Source of the DNA: Kiritimatiellia bacterium
GTDB taxonomy: Bacteria > Verrucomicrobiota > Kiritimatiellia > CAIVKH01
Reading direction: 5' to 3'
Length of the DNA stretch: 64,000 bases
NCBI GenBank assembly: GCA_027493775.1
Contig: JAOSKE010000001.1
Location: 310,001-374,000, forward strand
The first letter of the stretch is position 1. Every line of letters starts with the position of its first letter. Below are positions 1 through 11,920 of this stretch, one piece after another. The notes under the pieces are model-generated. The model made no database searches. It had not been told where the DNA came from and saw only the letters and a list, made by a program, of their open reading frames with translations. Both the position numbers and the translations under genes were made by a program.

Positions 1-1089
1 CCCGACCCGTGATATTCCTGAAGCTGCGCTCCGGTTTCATCGCGGAGCACGGGGAGAAAGAGGGTCAAGCGCGGGTGTTGTTTCACCCCGGAGCGAAGTT
101 TTGTGGTTTCAACCAGCGCATCGGGCGCGCCCAGGCAACGGAGCAGAAATGGTTTCACGTAGCGATGGAAGCAGACCATTGTTGAAACAGGATTTCCGGG
201 GAGGGCGAAAACGGGTTTGCCGCCGTGCGCGAGGCCAAACCACATCGGCGCTCCGGGCTTTTGGTTCACGCGATGGAAATCCACGACGACGCCGAGCCGT
301 TCGAGGGTGTCTGGAACGTAGTCGAATTTTCCGCGCGAGACGCCTCCGCTCAAAATGATCCCGTCGCGTGTCGCCAACAACCGCGTCAACTCCTTTTCGA
401 TGACGTCGGGTTTATCCGGTAGCGTCGCAAGTTCGACCTCCGGGCAGGCGAGCGCTTGCAGGGCTGCGCGTATGCCCCAGGCATTCGATGGATGAATCTG
501 AAACTGCTCGACGGTTTTTCCCGGTTCGATGATTTCGTCGCCGACAGAAATAACGGCGAAAGAGGGCGGCTTGGCCACGGTGACTTCCGTTGCCCCGGTG
601 GAAATGGCGATGGCAATTTGCGGCGAGAGCAGGAGCGTTCCCGGTTTGAGCAGCGTGTCGCCAGCTTTTCGGTCATCCGCCCGACGATGAAAAAAATTGG
701 CCGCGCTCCACCTTTAGATTCGCCGCGATCCTCGCTTTGCCGTTCGCAAGTTCGACCTCCTCGTAGGGGATGATTGTATCTGCTCCGTCGGGGCACATTG
801 CGCCGGTCATGATTTCGATGGCGCAATGATCGCTGTCTTTCAGCGCAAGTGCGGGTTGACCGGCGGCCTGAGTGCCGGTGAGCGTAAATTCGCGGCGACC
901 GGCGGCAAATGCCGCGTATGCAATGACGATTCCATCCATCGTCGCGCGATCAAACGGAGGGAGATCGCGCCCTGTTGTAATGGCGTCCCGCAGAATTCGG
1001 CCTGCGGCGCGCTCAACCGGGACTTGCTCCGTGGGCGATGTCCTTGCCTGTGTGAGGATTCGGGAAAGCGCTTCTTCGACAGTTCGCAT
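1..1089 (-). CDS. moeA: Molybdopterin molybdenumtransferase MoeA (3' end outside window, frameshifted)
   Basis: MoeA inserts molybdate into adenylated molybdopterin, the last step of molybdenum cofactor synthesis. The N-terminal part reads cleanly from ATG at 1089, with the family motif LPPFDRATMDG near residue 45. The frame breaks at an A7 run (690-696). If one base is removed the reading continues through VISVGDEI, an ILSGGVSRGKFDY block and ALPGNPVS to the window edge, so all conserved MoeA blocks are present and only the extreme C-terminus lies outside. The gene starts 5 bp after the moaA stop, so the two form an operon. The frameshift may be a sequencing error; if real, the product would be truncated near residue 135. 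Confidence 0.9.
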
Positions 1090-1094
1090 GGTGA

Positions 1095-2076
1095 TCACCC
1101 TCCGATTTCCGACATCACGCGACGGGTGGGGTAGGCGCGGGCGGCGAGCCCGTGGCCCCAGGGTTTGTACCAGATTCCCTTTTCGATGAAGGTCTTCAGT
1201 TCTTCGTCGTCTGCTCCACCACGAAGCAAACTGAGCAAGTCCAATTCTTTGTCGCGGAGTAGGCAGAGCCGGAGCTTCCCATCCGCTGTGAGTCTGGCGC
1301 GATTGCACGCGGCGCAGAACGGGCGCGTGACGGAGGAGATAAAACCTACAGCGCCGGGGGCGTCCTTGAATTGGAACACCCGCGCTTCGCCATCCAGTCG
1401 CCCTTCATCGAGCAGGGTGAGGGGTCCCAGGGCCGCCTCAATTTTTTTCGCGCAACTCGTCTTCGGAGACGATGTGACTCAATTGAAAATCCGCGATGCT
1501 GCCGAGCGGCATCATTTCAATGAAGCGAATCTGCCACGGGTTCGATTGTGTGAGTTTCGCCAGATCAATAATATCGTCGCCATCGTTGATTCCGCGCACA
1601 ACGACGGTGTTGAGTTTAATTGGAAAGCCCGCCTCCTCTGCCGCGTGGATGCCGGTGATCACATCGTCCACATTTCCCCAGCGCGTCAGCCGCTGGAAAG
1701 TTTTTGGGTTCAGCGAGTCTATGCTGATGTTTAGGCGACGCAGACCAGCGTCGGCGAGAGGCTTTGCGAGGTGCTTGAGGAGAATTCCGTTGGTGGTCAT
1801 GGAGACCTCGCTCACGCCGGGGAGCGCGACAAGCCGCCCGACAATTCCCGTCAGATTTTCGCGAAGCGTCGGTTCGCCGCCGGTCAGCCGAAATTTGGTA
1901 AAGCCGAGTTGCGTGAAAATATGGGCGAGTCGCACAATTTCATCGTCTTGCAATATCTCGGTCTTTGGCCGAAAGGTCATATCCTCCGGCATGCAATACA
2001 CGCAACGCAGGTTGCACTGGTCGGTCAGCGAGATGCGCAAATAGGTGATGTTGCGACCATATTGATCAAGACTCAT
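1095..2076 (-). CDS. moaA: GTP 3',8-cyclase MoaA (frameshifted)
   Basis: This radical-SAM enzyme, with GTP cyclohydrolase-like partner MoaC, makes cyclic pyranopterin monophosphate, the first step of molybdenum cofactor synthesis. The N-terminal 4Fe-4S motif CNLRCVYC is near residue 22, followed by FRLTGGEPTLR and the substrate region. The second cluster motif CAACNRARLTADGKLRLC and the conserved C-terminal end MSEIGG are in a different frame. The frames join at a T7 run (1442-1448); one base fewer gives a continuous protein of about 327 residues, normal for MoaA. It is followed 5 bp later by moeA. Only the continuity is in doubt, not the identity. Confidence 0.92.
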
Positions 2077-2178
2077 TCGTCTGAATATAGCACAAGCCTA
2101 GAGCGATGCTCAAAAAAATATCCGATGTCGTGTCGGGTTGTTGCTGGAACGGTGAGCGACGCCCCGTCGCATTGGCTC

Positions 2179-2550
2179 TCAATCAAAAAACACCCGGACG
2201 TCAAAGTCGTTGTCCCAGCCGCTCGACACATCGAGGATCGTCAGACGCGCCTCAATAATATCCACATCATCGCGCCAGCTTCGGTCGCCGTGTCGCTCGT
2301 CGAGGATAATGCGATGGACGCCGGGGAGAAGGTCAAATGGACGGTTGGAATAGTCGCTGACTTTTCCCGCCTCCTTGCCGTCAATATAGACGCGGATGTC
2401 GCGCGATGAGTTGTTCTCCACCACCAACGCGCCATAGCCGTCCGGCGGGTTGTGCTTTCTCGATCCGTGATTGTCGAGATCGCAACCGGCGGCCAGCAGG
2501 CCGATGGCGCTGAATGCGGCGATCACACATGCTGCACGAAAGATGTTCAT
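2179..2550 (-). CDS. Small putative lipoprotein
   Basis: About 123 residues. The ATG at 2550 is preferred over an upstream in-frame TTG because AGGA lies about 8 bp upstream. The N-terminus is a typical lipoprotein signal ending in LLAAGC (lipobox), so the mature protein should be anchored through Cys about residue 23. The remainder is charged and beta-rich, with a VENNSSRDIRVYIDG segment and a C-terminus ending DFDVRVFFD. I do not recognise the family. It starts 18 bp after the histidine kinase stop and precedes moaA by about 100 bp on the same strand, so it may share transcription with the kinase. Confidence 0.7.
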   Translation of the reverse strand: MNIFRAACVIAAFSAIGLLAAGCDLDNHGSRKHNPPDGYGALVVENNSSRDIRVYIDGKEAGKVSDYSNRPFDLLPGVHRIILDERHGDRSWRDDVDIIEARLTILDVSSGWDNDFDVRVFFD

Positions 2551-2567
2551 ATTCTTGTATCCTATGC

Positions 2568-5500
2568 TCAATCTGGCCGACCCACAAGCCGCTCGATCCG
2601 ACGCGTTGTTAATTGAGACGCGACGCCGTGAACATTATTCATTATTGCGCGTCCCCCCTGATCGGCAGGCGGCGTTGAAAGGAGGTGTCTGATCTTTTTG
2701 TTGAGCGCAGCCATGGAGAAGGGCTTTTGTAAAAAGGCGTGGGTTTCGTCTTCCATCTTGATTTGTTCGTTTTCCGCTTCCGCATAGCCGGAGATGAAAA
2801 GACACTTGAGCGATGGTTGGCATTCTTTGATTTGTCGCGCCATTTCTGCGCCATTAATGCCCGGCATCATGACATCGGTCACGAGAACTTCAAATTGGCG
2901 CGTGCGCGCGATTTCCAAGGCCTCTGCGGAAGAGGTGGTTCCAATTGCCTGATAGCCCTGATGATTCAGCATATTCAGCGTGACGCGCAGAACGGACTGC
3001 TCATCGTCAACGACAAGAATCTTCTCCCCGCGCCTATGTGTTTCGTCCGGTGTTGGCGCTGGCGCTTCGGGCTTTTCTTTGGAGAAGTCGCGCGGAAAAT
3101 CAATCTGAATTGTCGTCCCGGCGCCCAGCTCGCTTGATACATGGATAACACCCGATGCCTGCTTCACGAGACCGTACACCGTGGGGAGACCAAGCCCGGT
3201 GCCTTTCCCAAGTTCTTTTGTGCTAAAGAAAGGATCAAAGATTTTCGGCAATATTTGCGGAGGGATTCCCGTGCCGGTGTCCTGCACGGAGAGGCGAACA
3301 TACTCTCCGGGGATTTGATCGGTGGCGGATGCCGGCAAGGAGATGTTGCTGGTTGAAAGCGTGATCACGCCTTCATTTCCCGGCATTGCGTCGCGCGCGT
3401 TGATGCAGAGATTCGCTAAAATCTGATCCACATGCGTCGGTGGGATGAGCACGGGCCAGATGTCTTCGCCGGGTTGCCAATTCAGGCGGACTCCGGGGCC
3501 GATGAGACGCCCCAGCATGTTAAGCATCCCGCGCACGCTGATATTCAGGTCTATCTGGCGCGGCTCGGCGGTTTGTTGCCGGGCGAAGGTCAGCAGTTGG
3601 CGGGTGATCGTCGCAGATTTCGTCGCGGCGGACGTGATTTCCAATAGTTCCTTATAGACCAGCGATTGGGGCAATACCTGCGACATGGCGGACTCGGCGC
3701 ATGCGAGAATAATTTGAAGCATGTTGTTGTAGTCGTGGGCGACCCCGCCCGCAAGTCGCCCCACGGATTCGAGTCGCTGGGACTCCATCAGTTGCGCGTC
3801 GCGCGCGAGTTGCAGGGTAATATCGCTCGACACCTCCACGAATGCCTTGATCTGTCCGTCGTTGTCGAAGATCGGTGAAATGCTGGATTCTTCGGTGTAG
3901 ATGGAGCCGTCTTTGCGGCGATTGACAAAGCGACCCGTCCAAACTTTGCCGCTGAGAATCGTGTCCCAAAGTTGCTTGTAAAACGCGGCGTCCAATACGC
4001 CACTCTTGAGGATGCTGGGCTTGCGCCCGATGGTTTCCTCCCGGGAATAGCCGATGTTTCTTTCGAATGCGGCGTTCACATAGGTGATTGTCCCGTCGGG
4101 AGTCGTGAGCATGATGCCTTCGCCGGCCTGATCAATCGCGGCCAGCAGTCGTTCGCGTTCGGCGCGCGCCTCAACTTTTTTCGGTAATGTCCTGAACAAC
4201 TCCGAGGAGCCGCGTGATTTGTCCGTTCGCGTCGGACTCCTGCGTGAAGCTGGCGTGAACGATGCGCGTTGCCCCGTCGTTTGCACGGATGATCCTGTGT
4301 TCTAGTTCGGCGTGTCCAGAGGCTTGTTGATGCGTGTGAACTTTTACAAGAAGCTCGCGATCATCGGGGTGAATGAGTTGTATAAATTCATTGAGGGTGC
4401 CGTTGAATTCGTTGGGTGCGAGTCCAAAAATCCGATAGGTCTGATCAGACCATGTGAGTTTTTGTTCTTTCCCGTCGTACTCAAAACTTCCTAGGTTGGC
4501 GATATTCTGCGCCTGTGTAAGTTGGGCGAGCAGTTTTGTGCGCTGATTTTCAATCTCCTTGCGCTCAGTGATCTCGTGGACCACACAAAGAATGCGATGC
4601 TCATCCATCGGTGAGCCATACGATTCGAAGTAGCGTTGTTGCCGGTCAATCACGACGCTGTATTCGATGTGGTGCATCTCACCTGTGCGCCAAATCAGTT
4701 CGTGTAATGCGGCGAAACGATCTCCCAACTCGTCGCCCAGCACTTCCTTGACTGTGCGGCCTATGAAATTTTCCGGGCTGGAAATCAACATAGAGGGGAT
4801 GGACGCATGGTAGTCGAGATAACGATTCTCGCGATCAAATACAAAAACGAGGTCGGGGAGGGCGCTGAGGATGGCGCGCATTCGTCGCTCACTCTCCGCC
4901 AGTTGCGCAGCCTGTCGTTTTTCCTCGGTGATTTCGCGAACAACGGCGAGTATGACATCCTCCGCCATTCTGTTAAACCGCGCCTCGTAAAGATAAGTGA
5001 CGCCGCCTATGGGCAGCGAGTAGATCGCTGTTTCAATATTACCGCTCTTCACGGCCTTTTGTGCGGTGTCCAAGATGATCTGCGTGGCGTCTTTGGGAAG
5101 AAAGTCCTGCAGCTTTTTTCCCATGAAGTCGGAAGGCGCCGCTATGAGAAGACTCTCATCGCGGGTCTTGCAATCAATGAGCGTTCCATCTCCCCGGAAA
5201 ATGAAGATCATGTCCGGAATTGCGCGCAGAATGGCCTCTTCTCTTTCGCGCCCCGCAGCGACAGCCTCTTCAGATCGCTTTTGTGCGGTAATGTCCAGAC
5301 CGAGCGCCGTAAAACGCACAATGTGTCCGTGCTCATCAAAAATGGCCTTGTCGAGCCACGAGTGCCAGGCCTGCTCCCCGTTTTCCAGACAGCGTGTTCG
5401 ACGCGGATCGTCGGGTTTTCAGGTGTGGCCGCCATGTAGGTGGCGCGAAGAGGCTCGCGGTATTGCTCGGGAATTAAATCCATGAAGCGGCGGCCCAACA

Positions 5501-5648
5501 GCTTGTCCGGTGTGGTGTTGAAATAATCGGCGTAGGCGCGATTGACGTAGGTCAGTGTGCTATCCGGAAGAAATTCACAAATGAGGGCCAGAAGGTCATC
5601 CAAAAGCTCCGCGCGATTTGTGCCCGATGGAATATCTGAATTAGCCAT
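2568..5648 (-). CDS. Multi-PAS hybrid sensor histidine kinase (two frameshifts)
   Basis: When two single-base indels are corrected, one protein of roughly 1,025 residues emerges. It has five successive PAS domains (each ending in a DIT-type motif), a HisKA domain with the phosphoacceptor in LAGGVAHDYNN, a HATPase domain (N box CINARDAM, G boxes DTGTGIP and GTGLGL) and a C-terminal receiver domain with the acceptor Asp in VTDVMMPG. No transmembrane segment is seen, so it is probably cytoplasmic and senses a ligand or redox state. The first break is at a T4 run (5381-5384, one base missing, restoring WKNGEQAW); the second is at a T6 run (4176-4181). The output partner is unknown. Confidence 0.85.
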
Positions 5649-5802
5649 AATTGGTGGCTCAGAAGATTTTCATGGAGAGCGCATGACCCGTGGCGCCTGT
5701 GCGCATTCCACCTATAACCTTCCTCTCAACCACTGGCTTGTAGGATAAGCAACGTTGCCCTTCTGTTCCATTGAAAAAGAAAGGGGGCGGGGGGGCGACT
5801 GT

Positions 5803-6289
5803 TCAGATCGCGACGAGCAGAATTTCGGCTTTCGACATTTGCGCGCTGCGGCGCAGGCGGCGAAGTTGGGAGATCAGCTCCTGAATCATCGCCCGCTCGC
5901 GAACTTCGTCGGTCGGCAGATCGGTGGCTAGGTCGCCAAGCGCCACTTCGGCTCGGTCGGAGAGGTCCGCTCGGAATCGTAAGCAGAAAACGGGACGGGG
6001 CGACCTCCGCCAAGCGAAGAAGTTTAATCTTTTTCAAAAACCGGCTCGGCGGAACAACGAGAATACCGACATTCGGAGCGACTTCTACAATCTCCACGAG
6101 CCTTTGTGGCGGAACCTCGTGGGGAAGCGCCATGTCTGTCGTGCGCACAATCGCGCGAGCGCGATCATGGTCAATCGAGGCGAGTTGACGGAGTGTGCGC
6201 TCGGGGAGCGTTACTGTGATCGGATGACTCGGTTCGTCAAATTTGCGCGGCCGGCCACCTGGGTGCGGCTCTATTCGTTTTGCTGTCAT
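5803..6289 (-). CDS. Putative small DNA-binding regulator (frameshifted)
   Basis: The N-terminal 50 residues contain GGRPRKFDEP, resembling an AT-hook-like basic arm, followed by a possible ribbon-helix-helix segment (PITVTLPERTLRQLASI). The middle segment ends with FLLTIP. The frame then breaks near 5969-5974, and the alternative frame gives a very protein-like tail (RAEVALGDLATDLPTD, then RAMIQELISQLRRLRRSAQ) to a stop at 5803. The uncorrected frame runs on to 5726 through low-quality sequence. The corrected length is about 161 residues. The function is not known; a transcriptional regulator is an inference from the N-terminus only. Confidence 0.5.
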
Positions 6290-6448
6290 TGTTTTTACGG
6301 AATATCTATGGAGGAAATATAGATTCTATTAATAAACATGGCAATGGAAATCCGGGGTGCGCGTTATCCTTTCGGGGACGCGCAGCCTTTTTCGGGAAGT
6401 CGCGCTTCGTGTCTGGCGCGTGCAATGAAAGTGCGATAGCTTCGGGCC

Positions 6449-7877
6449 ATGTATGTCAAAGGACAGTTGATTGAGCTGGCGATCACGGACGCGGGCGACG
6501 GGCAGGTTTGTTTCGGAAAGCTGCCGGATGGATTGGCCGTGTTTGTCGCCGGCCCGGTGGCAGTGGGTGATCGCGTTGAGGCATCCGTCACTAAAATCAA
6601 AAAAATATCTCGAATCGCGTGTGACCCGCGTTCTTTCCCCCTCGCAGAATCGTGTCGTTCCGCCGTGTCCGCACTTCGGCGTGTGCGGCGGTTGCAAGTG
6701 GCAGCATGTGGATTATTCCGAGCAACTGCGAATGAAGCGCAAGGTCGTTGCGGATGCCCTGACGCATATCGGCGCATTCACGGATGCCGTTGTCTGCGAT
6801 GCGATTCCATCTGAAAACGTGTATGGCTATCGGAACAAGCTGGAATTTTCATTCGGCGACCGACGGTACAAGTTGCCTGAAGAAATGGGGCTTGATGAAA
6901 CGGAACTCGCGAAGCCCGCCGATTACGCCCTCGGTTTTCATGTGCCCGCTCGTTTCGACAAAATTGTGGACATTGACGCCTGTCTGCTCGGCCCGACCGA
7001 AATGAACGAAGCGCTCTCGCTCGTGAAGGCGTTCGGCCGCGCACGAGGGCTGAGCATTTACAACACGCGCGAGCACAAAGGATTCCTGCGCAACCTTGTT
7101 GTGCGCAAAGCGCACGCGACGGGCGAGTTTATGATTTATCTCGTCACTTCGGAGTATGACGAGGACTTGATGGCGGCCCTGGATGCGGAGCTGGTCACGC
7201 AATTTGGCGATCGGCTGACGACGTTTGTGAACGGCGTCACTTCGCGGAAGAATACGGTTGCGCGCGGGGATGAGGATATCGTGATTCGCGGTCCCGGCAC
7301 GATTACCGAAAAACTCGGCCCATTCCATTTTGCGATTTCGCCCGTTTCGTTTTTTCAAACCAACACCGTGCAGGCCGAGCGCTTGTATGACGAGGCGCTC
7401 CGCGTGGCTGCGCCGAAGCCGGACGATATCATCCACGATCTTTATTGCGGAACCGGCACGATCACGCTTTGGCTCGCCTCGCGTTGTCGCGCCGTCGTGG
7501 GGTGCGAGTTGGAGGAATCCGCGTTGCGTGATGCGGAGGCGAATGCGCGTGAGAACCGGGTGGATAATGTGCGCTTCCTTGCCTTGAATTTGAAGAACTA
7601 CGCCGCTGCAGTGCGTGAACTCCCATCGGATTTGCGTCCGAACATCGTTGTGGTGGATCCGCCTCGCGCGGGATTGCATCCCGATTTGATTAAAGAATTA
7701 CGCATCTTGGATCCTGAACGAATCGTGTATGTCAGTTGTAACCCAGCGAGTCTGGCACGGGACGTGAAAGACCTGTGCTCGGACGGCGCCTATCATCTCG
7801 GCCCTGTTCAACTCGTGGACCTTTTCCCACATACGGCACACATTGAATGTGTCGTTGCCTTGGAGCGCACCGATTGA
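6449..7877 (+). CDS. 23S rRNA (uracil-5-)-methyltransferase, RlmD/TrmA family (frameshifted)
   Basis: This SAM-dependent enzyme makes 5-methyluridine in rRNA or tRNA. An N-terminal TRAM domain (residues about 1-55) is in one frame. An A7 run (6599-6605) shifts the frame; with six A the protein continues into the 4Fe-4S motif CPHFGVCGGCKW, the SAM motif DLYCGTGTITLWLA, DPPRAGLHPDLI and the catalytic Cys in VYVSCNPASLARD. The total is about 475 residues, usual for the family. The target (U1939, U747 or tRNA U54) cannot be told from sequence alone. ATG 6449 is chosen because it carries the TRAM domain. Confidence 0.9.
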
Positions 7878-7954
7878 GACCCAATACTCTTTTGGGCCGC
7901 TCGGAGTTTCGCTTGTGCCTGACTGGATACTCTGATACGGCAGGTTATGACTAG

Positions 7955-10496
7955 ATGAGTGAAGATTTTGTCATAGGTGATCGGCTTCGAATTCAGATTC
8001 TCTCGTCCACGCTGGTGCGTGCAGAGGAGGTCGGACCGAAAGGCTTTGAAGACCGCGTTTCATTTCACATTGCGGAGCGCGAGTGGGAGGGGGTGTCCAC
8101 TTCTCGCATTGATACAGAAGATCTTGTCGAACTGGCGACCGACTCGTTTCGCGTCAAAGTTCTTACCGCGAATCCAACGCTGCAGGGTGTGCGTATCGAA
8201 GATGTGAATGGTGCGCTTCTTTTCGATGGCCATACCCCCGTTTCAACAAAGATATTTCTCCCCGATCCCGCAGAACCGTTGGCGGCATGGGCATTTTGTG
8301 ATGAGCCACGAATTGTTCCGCCGAAGTGGGGCGCGCTCCCTCCGCCCGCTGGAGCAGCGAGCGCGACATCCGGGTGGGATTTGGAAAATCAGGCGCACGA
8401 TGTATTTGTTTTTTTGCCGGGCGCGGGTGGATACCAAAAATTGGTATCGGATTTTCTTCGTCTGACTGGGCGCGTTCCGTTGCCGCCGCTCGCGGCGTTC
8501 GGACTGATTGACAGCCGCTATTATCCCTACACACAAGCGGAGGCCCTGGCGGTGGTTGACACCTATCGCCGTTTCAAAATTCCGCTGGATATTTTTGTGC
8601 TGGATACCGACTGGCGCGTTGGCGCGTCGCATGGCTACGGAATCAACACCGATCTGATTCCCGATATGGCGCAGTTTGTCCGCGATGCGCACGCGCGCGG
8701 AGTGCGCGTGATGCTGAATGACCATCCGGAGCCGAAAAATTCCGCCGCGCTTTCGCCGGAGGAATTGCGTTATCGCTTCGACGGCCTCACTTCACTGTTG
8801 AAGCTCGGCGTGGATTATTGGTGGTTTGACCGCAACTGGCATGTCTCGCTCGGTGAACCGGCGCCCGGCCTGTCGAAAGAAGTGTGGGGGATGCGGTTGT
8901 ACCACGACATCGCACAGGCGCATCGCCCGGACGAGCGGGTGTTGGTCATGTCCAACGTCGAGGGCATTGATAACGGCGCTCTCAATTCCGCTCCGTCGCC
9001 CGCAGCGCATCGTTTTCCAATTTGGTGGACGGGCGACACGAGCGCGGCATGGCTTGATTTGCGGCGCGGCGTTCAAAACGCGCTGAACAGCGGCGCACGC
9101 GCACTGCTGCCGTATGTGAGCGAAGACCTTGGGGGTCACCATGACACGCCGGATGAAGAACTCTACGCACGTTTTGTTCAGTTTGGCGCTCTCTCTCCGA
9201 TTTGTCGTCTCCATTGCTCCGCGAATCTTACGCGGCACCCTTGGCGCTATGGCGTCGGCGGGGAGATTGCGGCGGACTACATCCGCCTTCGCTATCGCCT
9301 TTTGCCGACGCTCTATTCCGCCGCGCGAAGGGCTTTTGATTCCGGGATGCCGCTGCTCCGTCGTTGCGACCTCGATTGGCCGGGGCATCCAGAGGCAAAG
9401 GACGATACACAGTATTTGTTTGGCGATGATCTGCTGGTCGCTCCGATTGTTGATTCGGTTGTGCCGCTTCGCCCGATTCCACAGGAGCGATTGCGCTCGC
9501 GCGCGGGTTTGCGCGGACTGGATGCCGAATATTTTGACAATCTGGAATTCGAGGGCGAACCCGCTGTCCGGAGAGTGGACGAGAACCTGTGTTTTATGTG
9601 GCCCAACAAGTCGCCGGATCCGAAACTGGAGCCGCGAAAGTTTTCCGCGCGTTGGGCGGGAGAGTTGGGGGCGATCGAAAAAAGCGGCGAGTATCGGATT
9701 GCATTGCGCACGAACGGACACATCCGGCTCTGGCTGAATGATGATCTGCTCATAGATGACAGCGACCATGCGGGCCCTATCCATAAGTCTGCGGACGTTC
9801 ATCTCTCCGCTGGCCACCGATATACGTTGCGAGTCGAATATCGTCCGTCGAACGCATGGCTCGGCGTGTGTGAATTGCTTTGGGGTCGGCATGGGCCGTC
9901 AGTTGCAGAGCGCGATGTTTGGCTCCCTCCGGGCGAGTGGTATGACGTGTGGACGGCTCAGTTATTGGAAGGACCCGCCACGGTCCGCGTGAGCGCGGCT
10001 CTTGCGCGAATGCCGATGTTTGTTCGCGCAGGAGGTCTTCTTTTTTTCCATTCCGCCCCGCGCGAGTAGCGGCGAGGCGAAGTGGCCCGAATTGACCGTG
10101 GATTGGTTCCTGCGTCCGCGCTCAGGGAGCGCAACACGCGAGCTGTATGAAGATGATGGGCATAGCCGCGCGTATCTTGGTGACGCATTTCGAAAATCGG
10201 CAGTGACCGTGGAAACGCGAGAGGGTGAACATTTGTTCAGCATCAAACCGCTGGCGGGCGCACTGGAAGAAGCCACGCGGAGTATTACGCTCCGTGTCCA
10301 TGGGCTTGGCCGTCCGCCGATGGAGATTCTTGTGGATGGCGAGCCGGTGAAAAAAGCGCTCTGGCTGCAAACTTCGCAGCGAATTCCGCTGGCTGGTCTT
10401 GCCGTCCGTGGCTCATCCGAGCCGAGTCCGTTGCTCGAAATCAAGCTCGACGCCCGGAGCGCATCCGCCCATCGTACCGTTCTAATTCGCGTTTGA
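7955..10496 (+). CDS. GH31 glycoside hydrolase with inserted PA14 domain (frameshifted)
   Basis: An alpha-glucosidase or alpha-xylosidase type enzyme. It has an N-terminal galactose-mutarotase-like domain, then a TIM barrel with the nucleophile region YWWFDRNWH and the acid/base region IWWTGDTSAAW. A PA14 module is inserted after the barrel (starts DAEYFDNLEFEG, about residue 505, ends before LLWGR), followed by the C-terminal beta domains. A T7 run (10041-10047) breaks the frame; with six T the protein continues through ELYEDDGHSRAY, the usual GH31 C-terminal motif, to 10496 (about 846 residues). No signal peptide is visible, so it is probably cytoplasmic. It converges with the porin gene one base away. 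Confidence 0.85.
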
Positions 10497-10497
10497 T

Positions 10498-11760
10498 TCA
10501 GAACGCGACTTGGAACCGGGCGACCAGCGCATCCGCATGACCCACGGATTTCAAATCGGAGTGTACATAGTTGAGCATCAGTCGAACGGCAGGATTGAGA
10601 TACCAATTCAATCCAAGCGTGTAGTTGTCCATTTCGCCGCCGGTAATTTCTTTATCGTTGAGATCCACATTGGAAACACGCGCAGCGAGTTCCAACGCGC
10701 CCCAACCGTTTTTGCCGAAGTTACGCTTCGGCTTGATTTTCCCGAAGACCCCGTTTGCGCGGTCGTATGAACGAGTCTCCCCCGTCAGCAAGTAGGCCGC
10801 TTCAAGGTAGCAGCCGGAGAAGTCGTGATCTGCGAGGTCGCTTTCGGCGCTCGCAGAAACAAATTCCGCTTGAAGCGAGAGCGAATGGAGGACGAGCGCG
10901 GCTTCGAGGCCGAGCAATGTCACGTCATCAGCGGGAATGTTTGTCGCATTGAGAAAATTTGGCATCCAGCGATTTTCGGGCCGGGCGCTAAACTGCATCG
11001 TGTCCGTATCCCTGCGTTGGTTGCTGCCTGCGATGCCGAGATGGATTAATTTGTCGGACTCTTCGCTGACGTAGGGGAGGACGGTGAGGCGTGCGGTGAG
11101 GTTGTATCCGTCGTCGCCGACAAATTTTCCCGAATCATCCGTATCGCGAAATACGCCGCCGGAAACCGTCGCTCGTTTGTCCGCGAGTGGACGGATAAAG
11201 CGGATGCCTCCGTTGTAGCTCGGATAAAAGAGCGAGAGCGAGCGCTCAAGGAAGGTTATGCCGTTATTGCTTTGCAGCTCTTCAAGTCCGAAGGGTTCCT
11301 GCTGGTTGCCGACGCGAATGGTGTCGAAGAGCGGAATGTCTTTGAACCCGATATAAACATTTCGTGCGCCGACTTTGCCGCCGACGAAATCGAGGTGCAA
11401 CGCGAAGAATGTGCGCTCGTACGCAGCGCCTTCCATTTCGATCCAGATGCGCCGGAAGTCGGTTGCATCCTTTAGCGGCCCGACTTCTTCTTTCAACGCA
11501 TCGTCGCTATCGAGTGCAAACGACCAGTCGTTTTGAATGCGCCCGCCGAGGTGCAACTGGATTGCCTTGTCTTCTGTCTGCAGATAAAGGCCCGGACGCC
11601 ACGTTGCTTCGATACGACTTCCTGTGGTGGATGTTTGAGATTCGAGCGTTGCGAGACGCGCTTCCAATTCGGAAACCTTTGCGTCGAGCGACGGCTGCGC
11701 GACGACGTTTGCAAGTGAAGTAAAGAGTACGGCGACGGTGAGCGAGAGGCATCGGTACAT
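10498..11760 (-). CDS. OprO/OprP-like outer-membrane porin
   Basis: 420 residues with a signal peptide (cleavage about VVAQ|PS), then a short coiled-coil segment (SLDAKVSELEARLATLES) seen in many phosphate-selective porin family members. The rest is a long beta-barrel with alternating polar and hydrophobic strands, ending in a terminal Phe (ARFQVAF) as expected for BAM recognition. Blocks such as RRIWIEMEGAAYERTFFAL and NQQEPFGLEEL fit the OprO/OprP family. The substrate may be phosphate, polyphosphate or another anion; this is not decidable here. It is convergent with the GH31 gene and divergent from the deoxyhypusine-synthase-like gene. Confidence 0.85.
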   Translation of the reverse strand: MYRCLSLTVAVLFTSLANVVAQPSLDAKVSELEARLATLESQTSTTGSRIEATWRPGLYLQTEDKAIQLHLGGRIQNDWSFALDSDDALKEEVGPLKDATDFRRIWIEMEGAAYERTFFALHLDFVGGKVGARNVYIGFKDIPLFDTIRVGNQQEPFGLEELQSNNGITFLERSLSLFYPSYNGGIRFIRPLADKRATVSGGVFRDTDDSGKFVGDDGYNLTARLTVLPYVSEESDKLIHLGIAGSNQRRDTDTMQFSARPENRWMPNFLNATNIPADDVTLLGLEAALVLHSLSLQAEFVSASAESDLADHDFSGCYLEAAYLLTGETRSYDRANGVFGKIKPKRNFGKNGWGALELAARVSNVDLNDKEITGGEMDNYTLGLNWYLNPAVRLMLNYVHSDLKSVGHADALVARFQVAF

Positions 11761-11920
11761 ACGTGTCCTTTTGTTGAAACGCAGTATCGGGATGCCGGCC
11801 TCGGGCGCAATTCCGGGAACTATCGGGATTTCCCTGAAATCTGTTTGGGTGAAGGGCTTGCGTTTTGCGCAACACTCTTCATTATTCAGCGCCAGTGTTT
11901 TGAAGAAAAGGAACAGACGT

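Noticed and set aside
2077..2178. Molybdenum-cofactor riboswitch upstream of moaA
   Set aside because: The 100-bp gap is short and I could not see the conserved Moco RNA motif elements.
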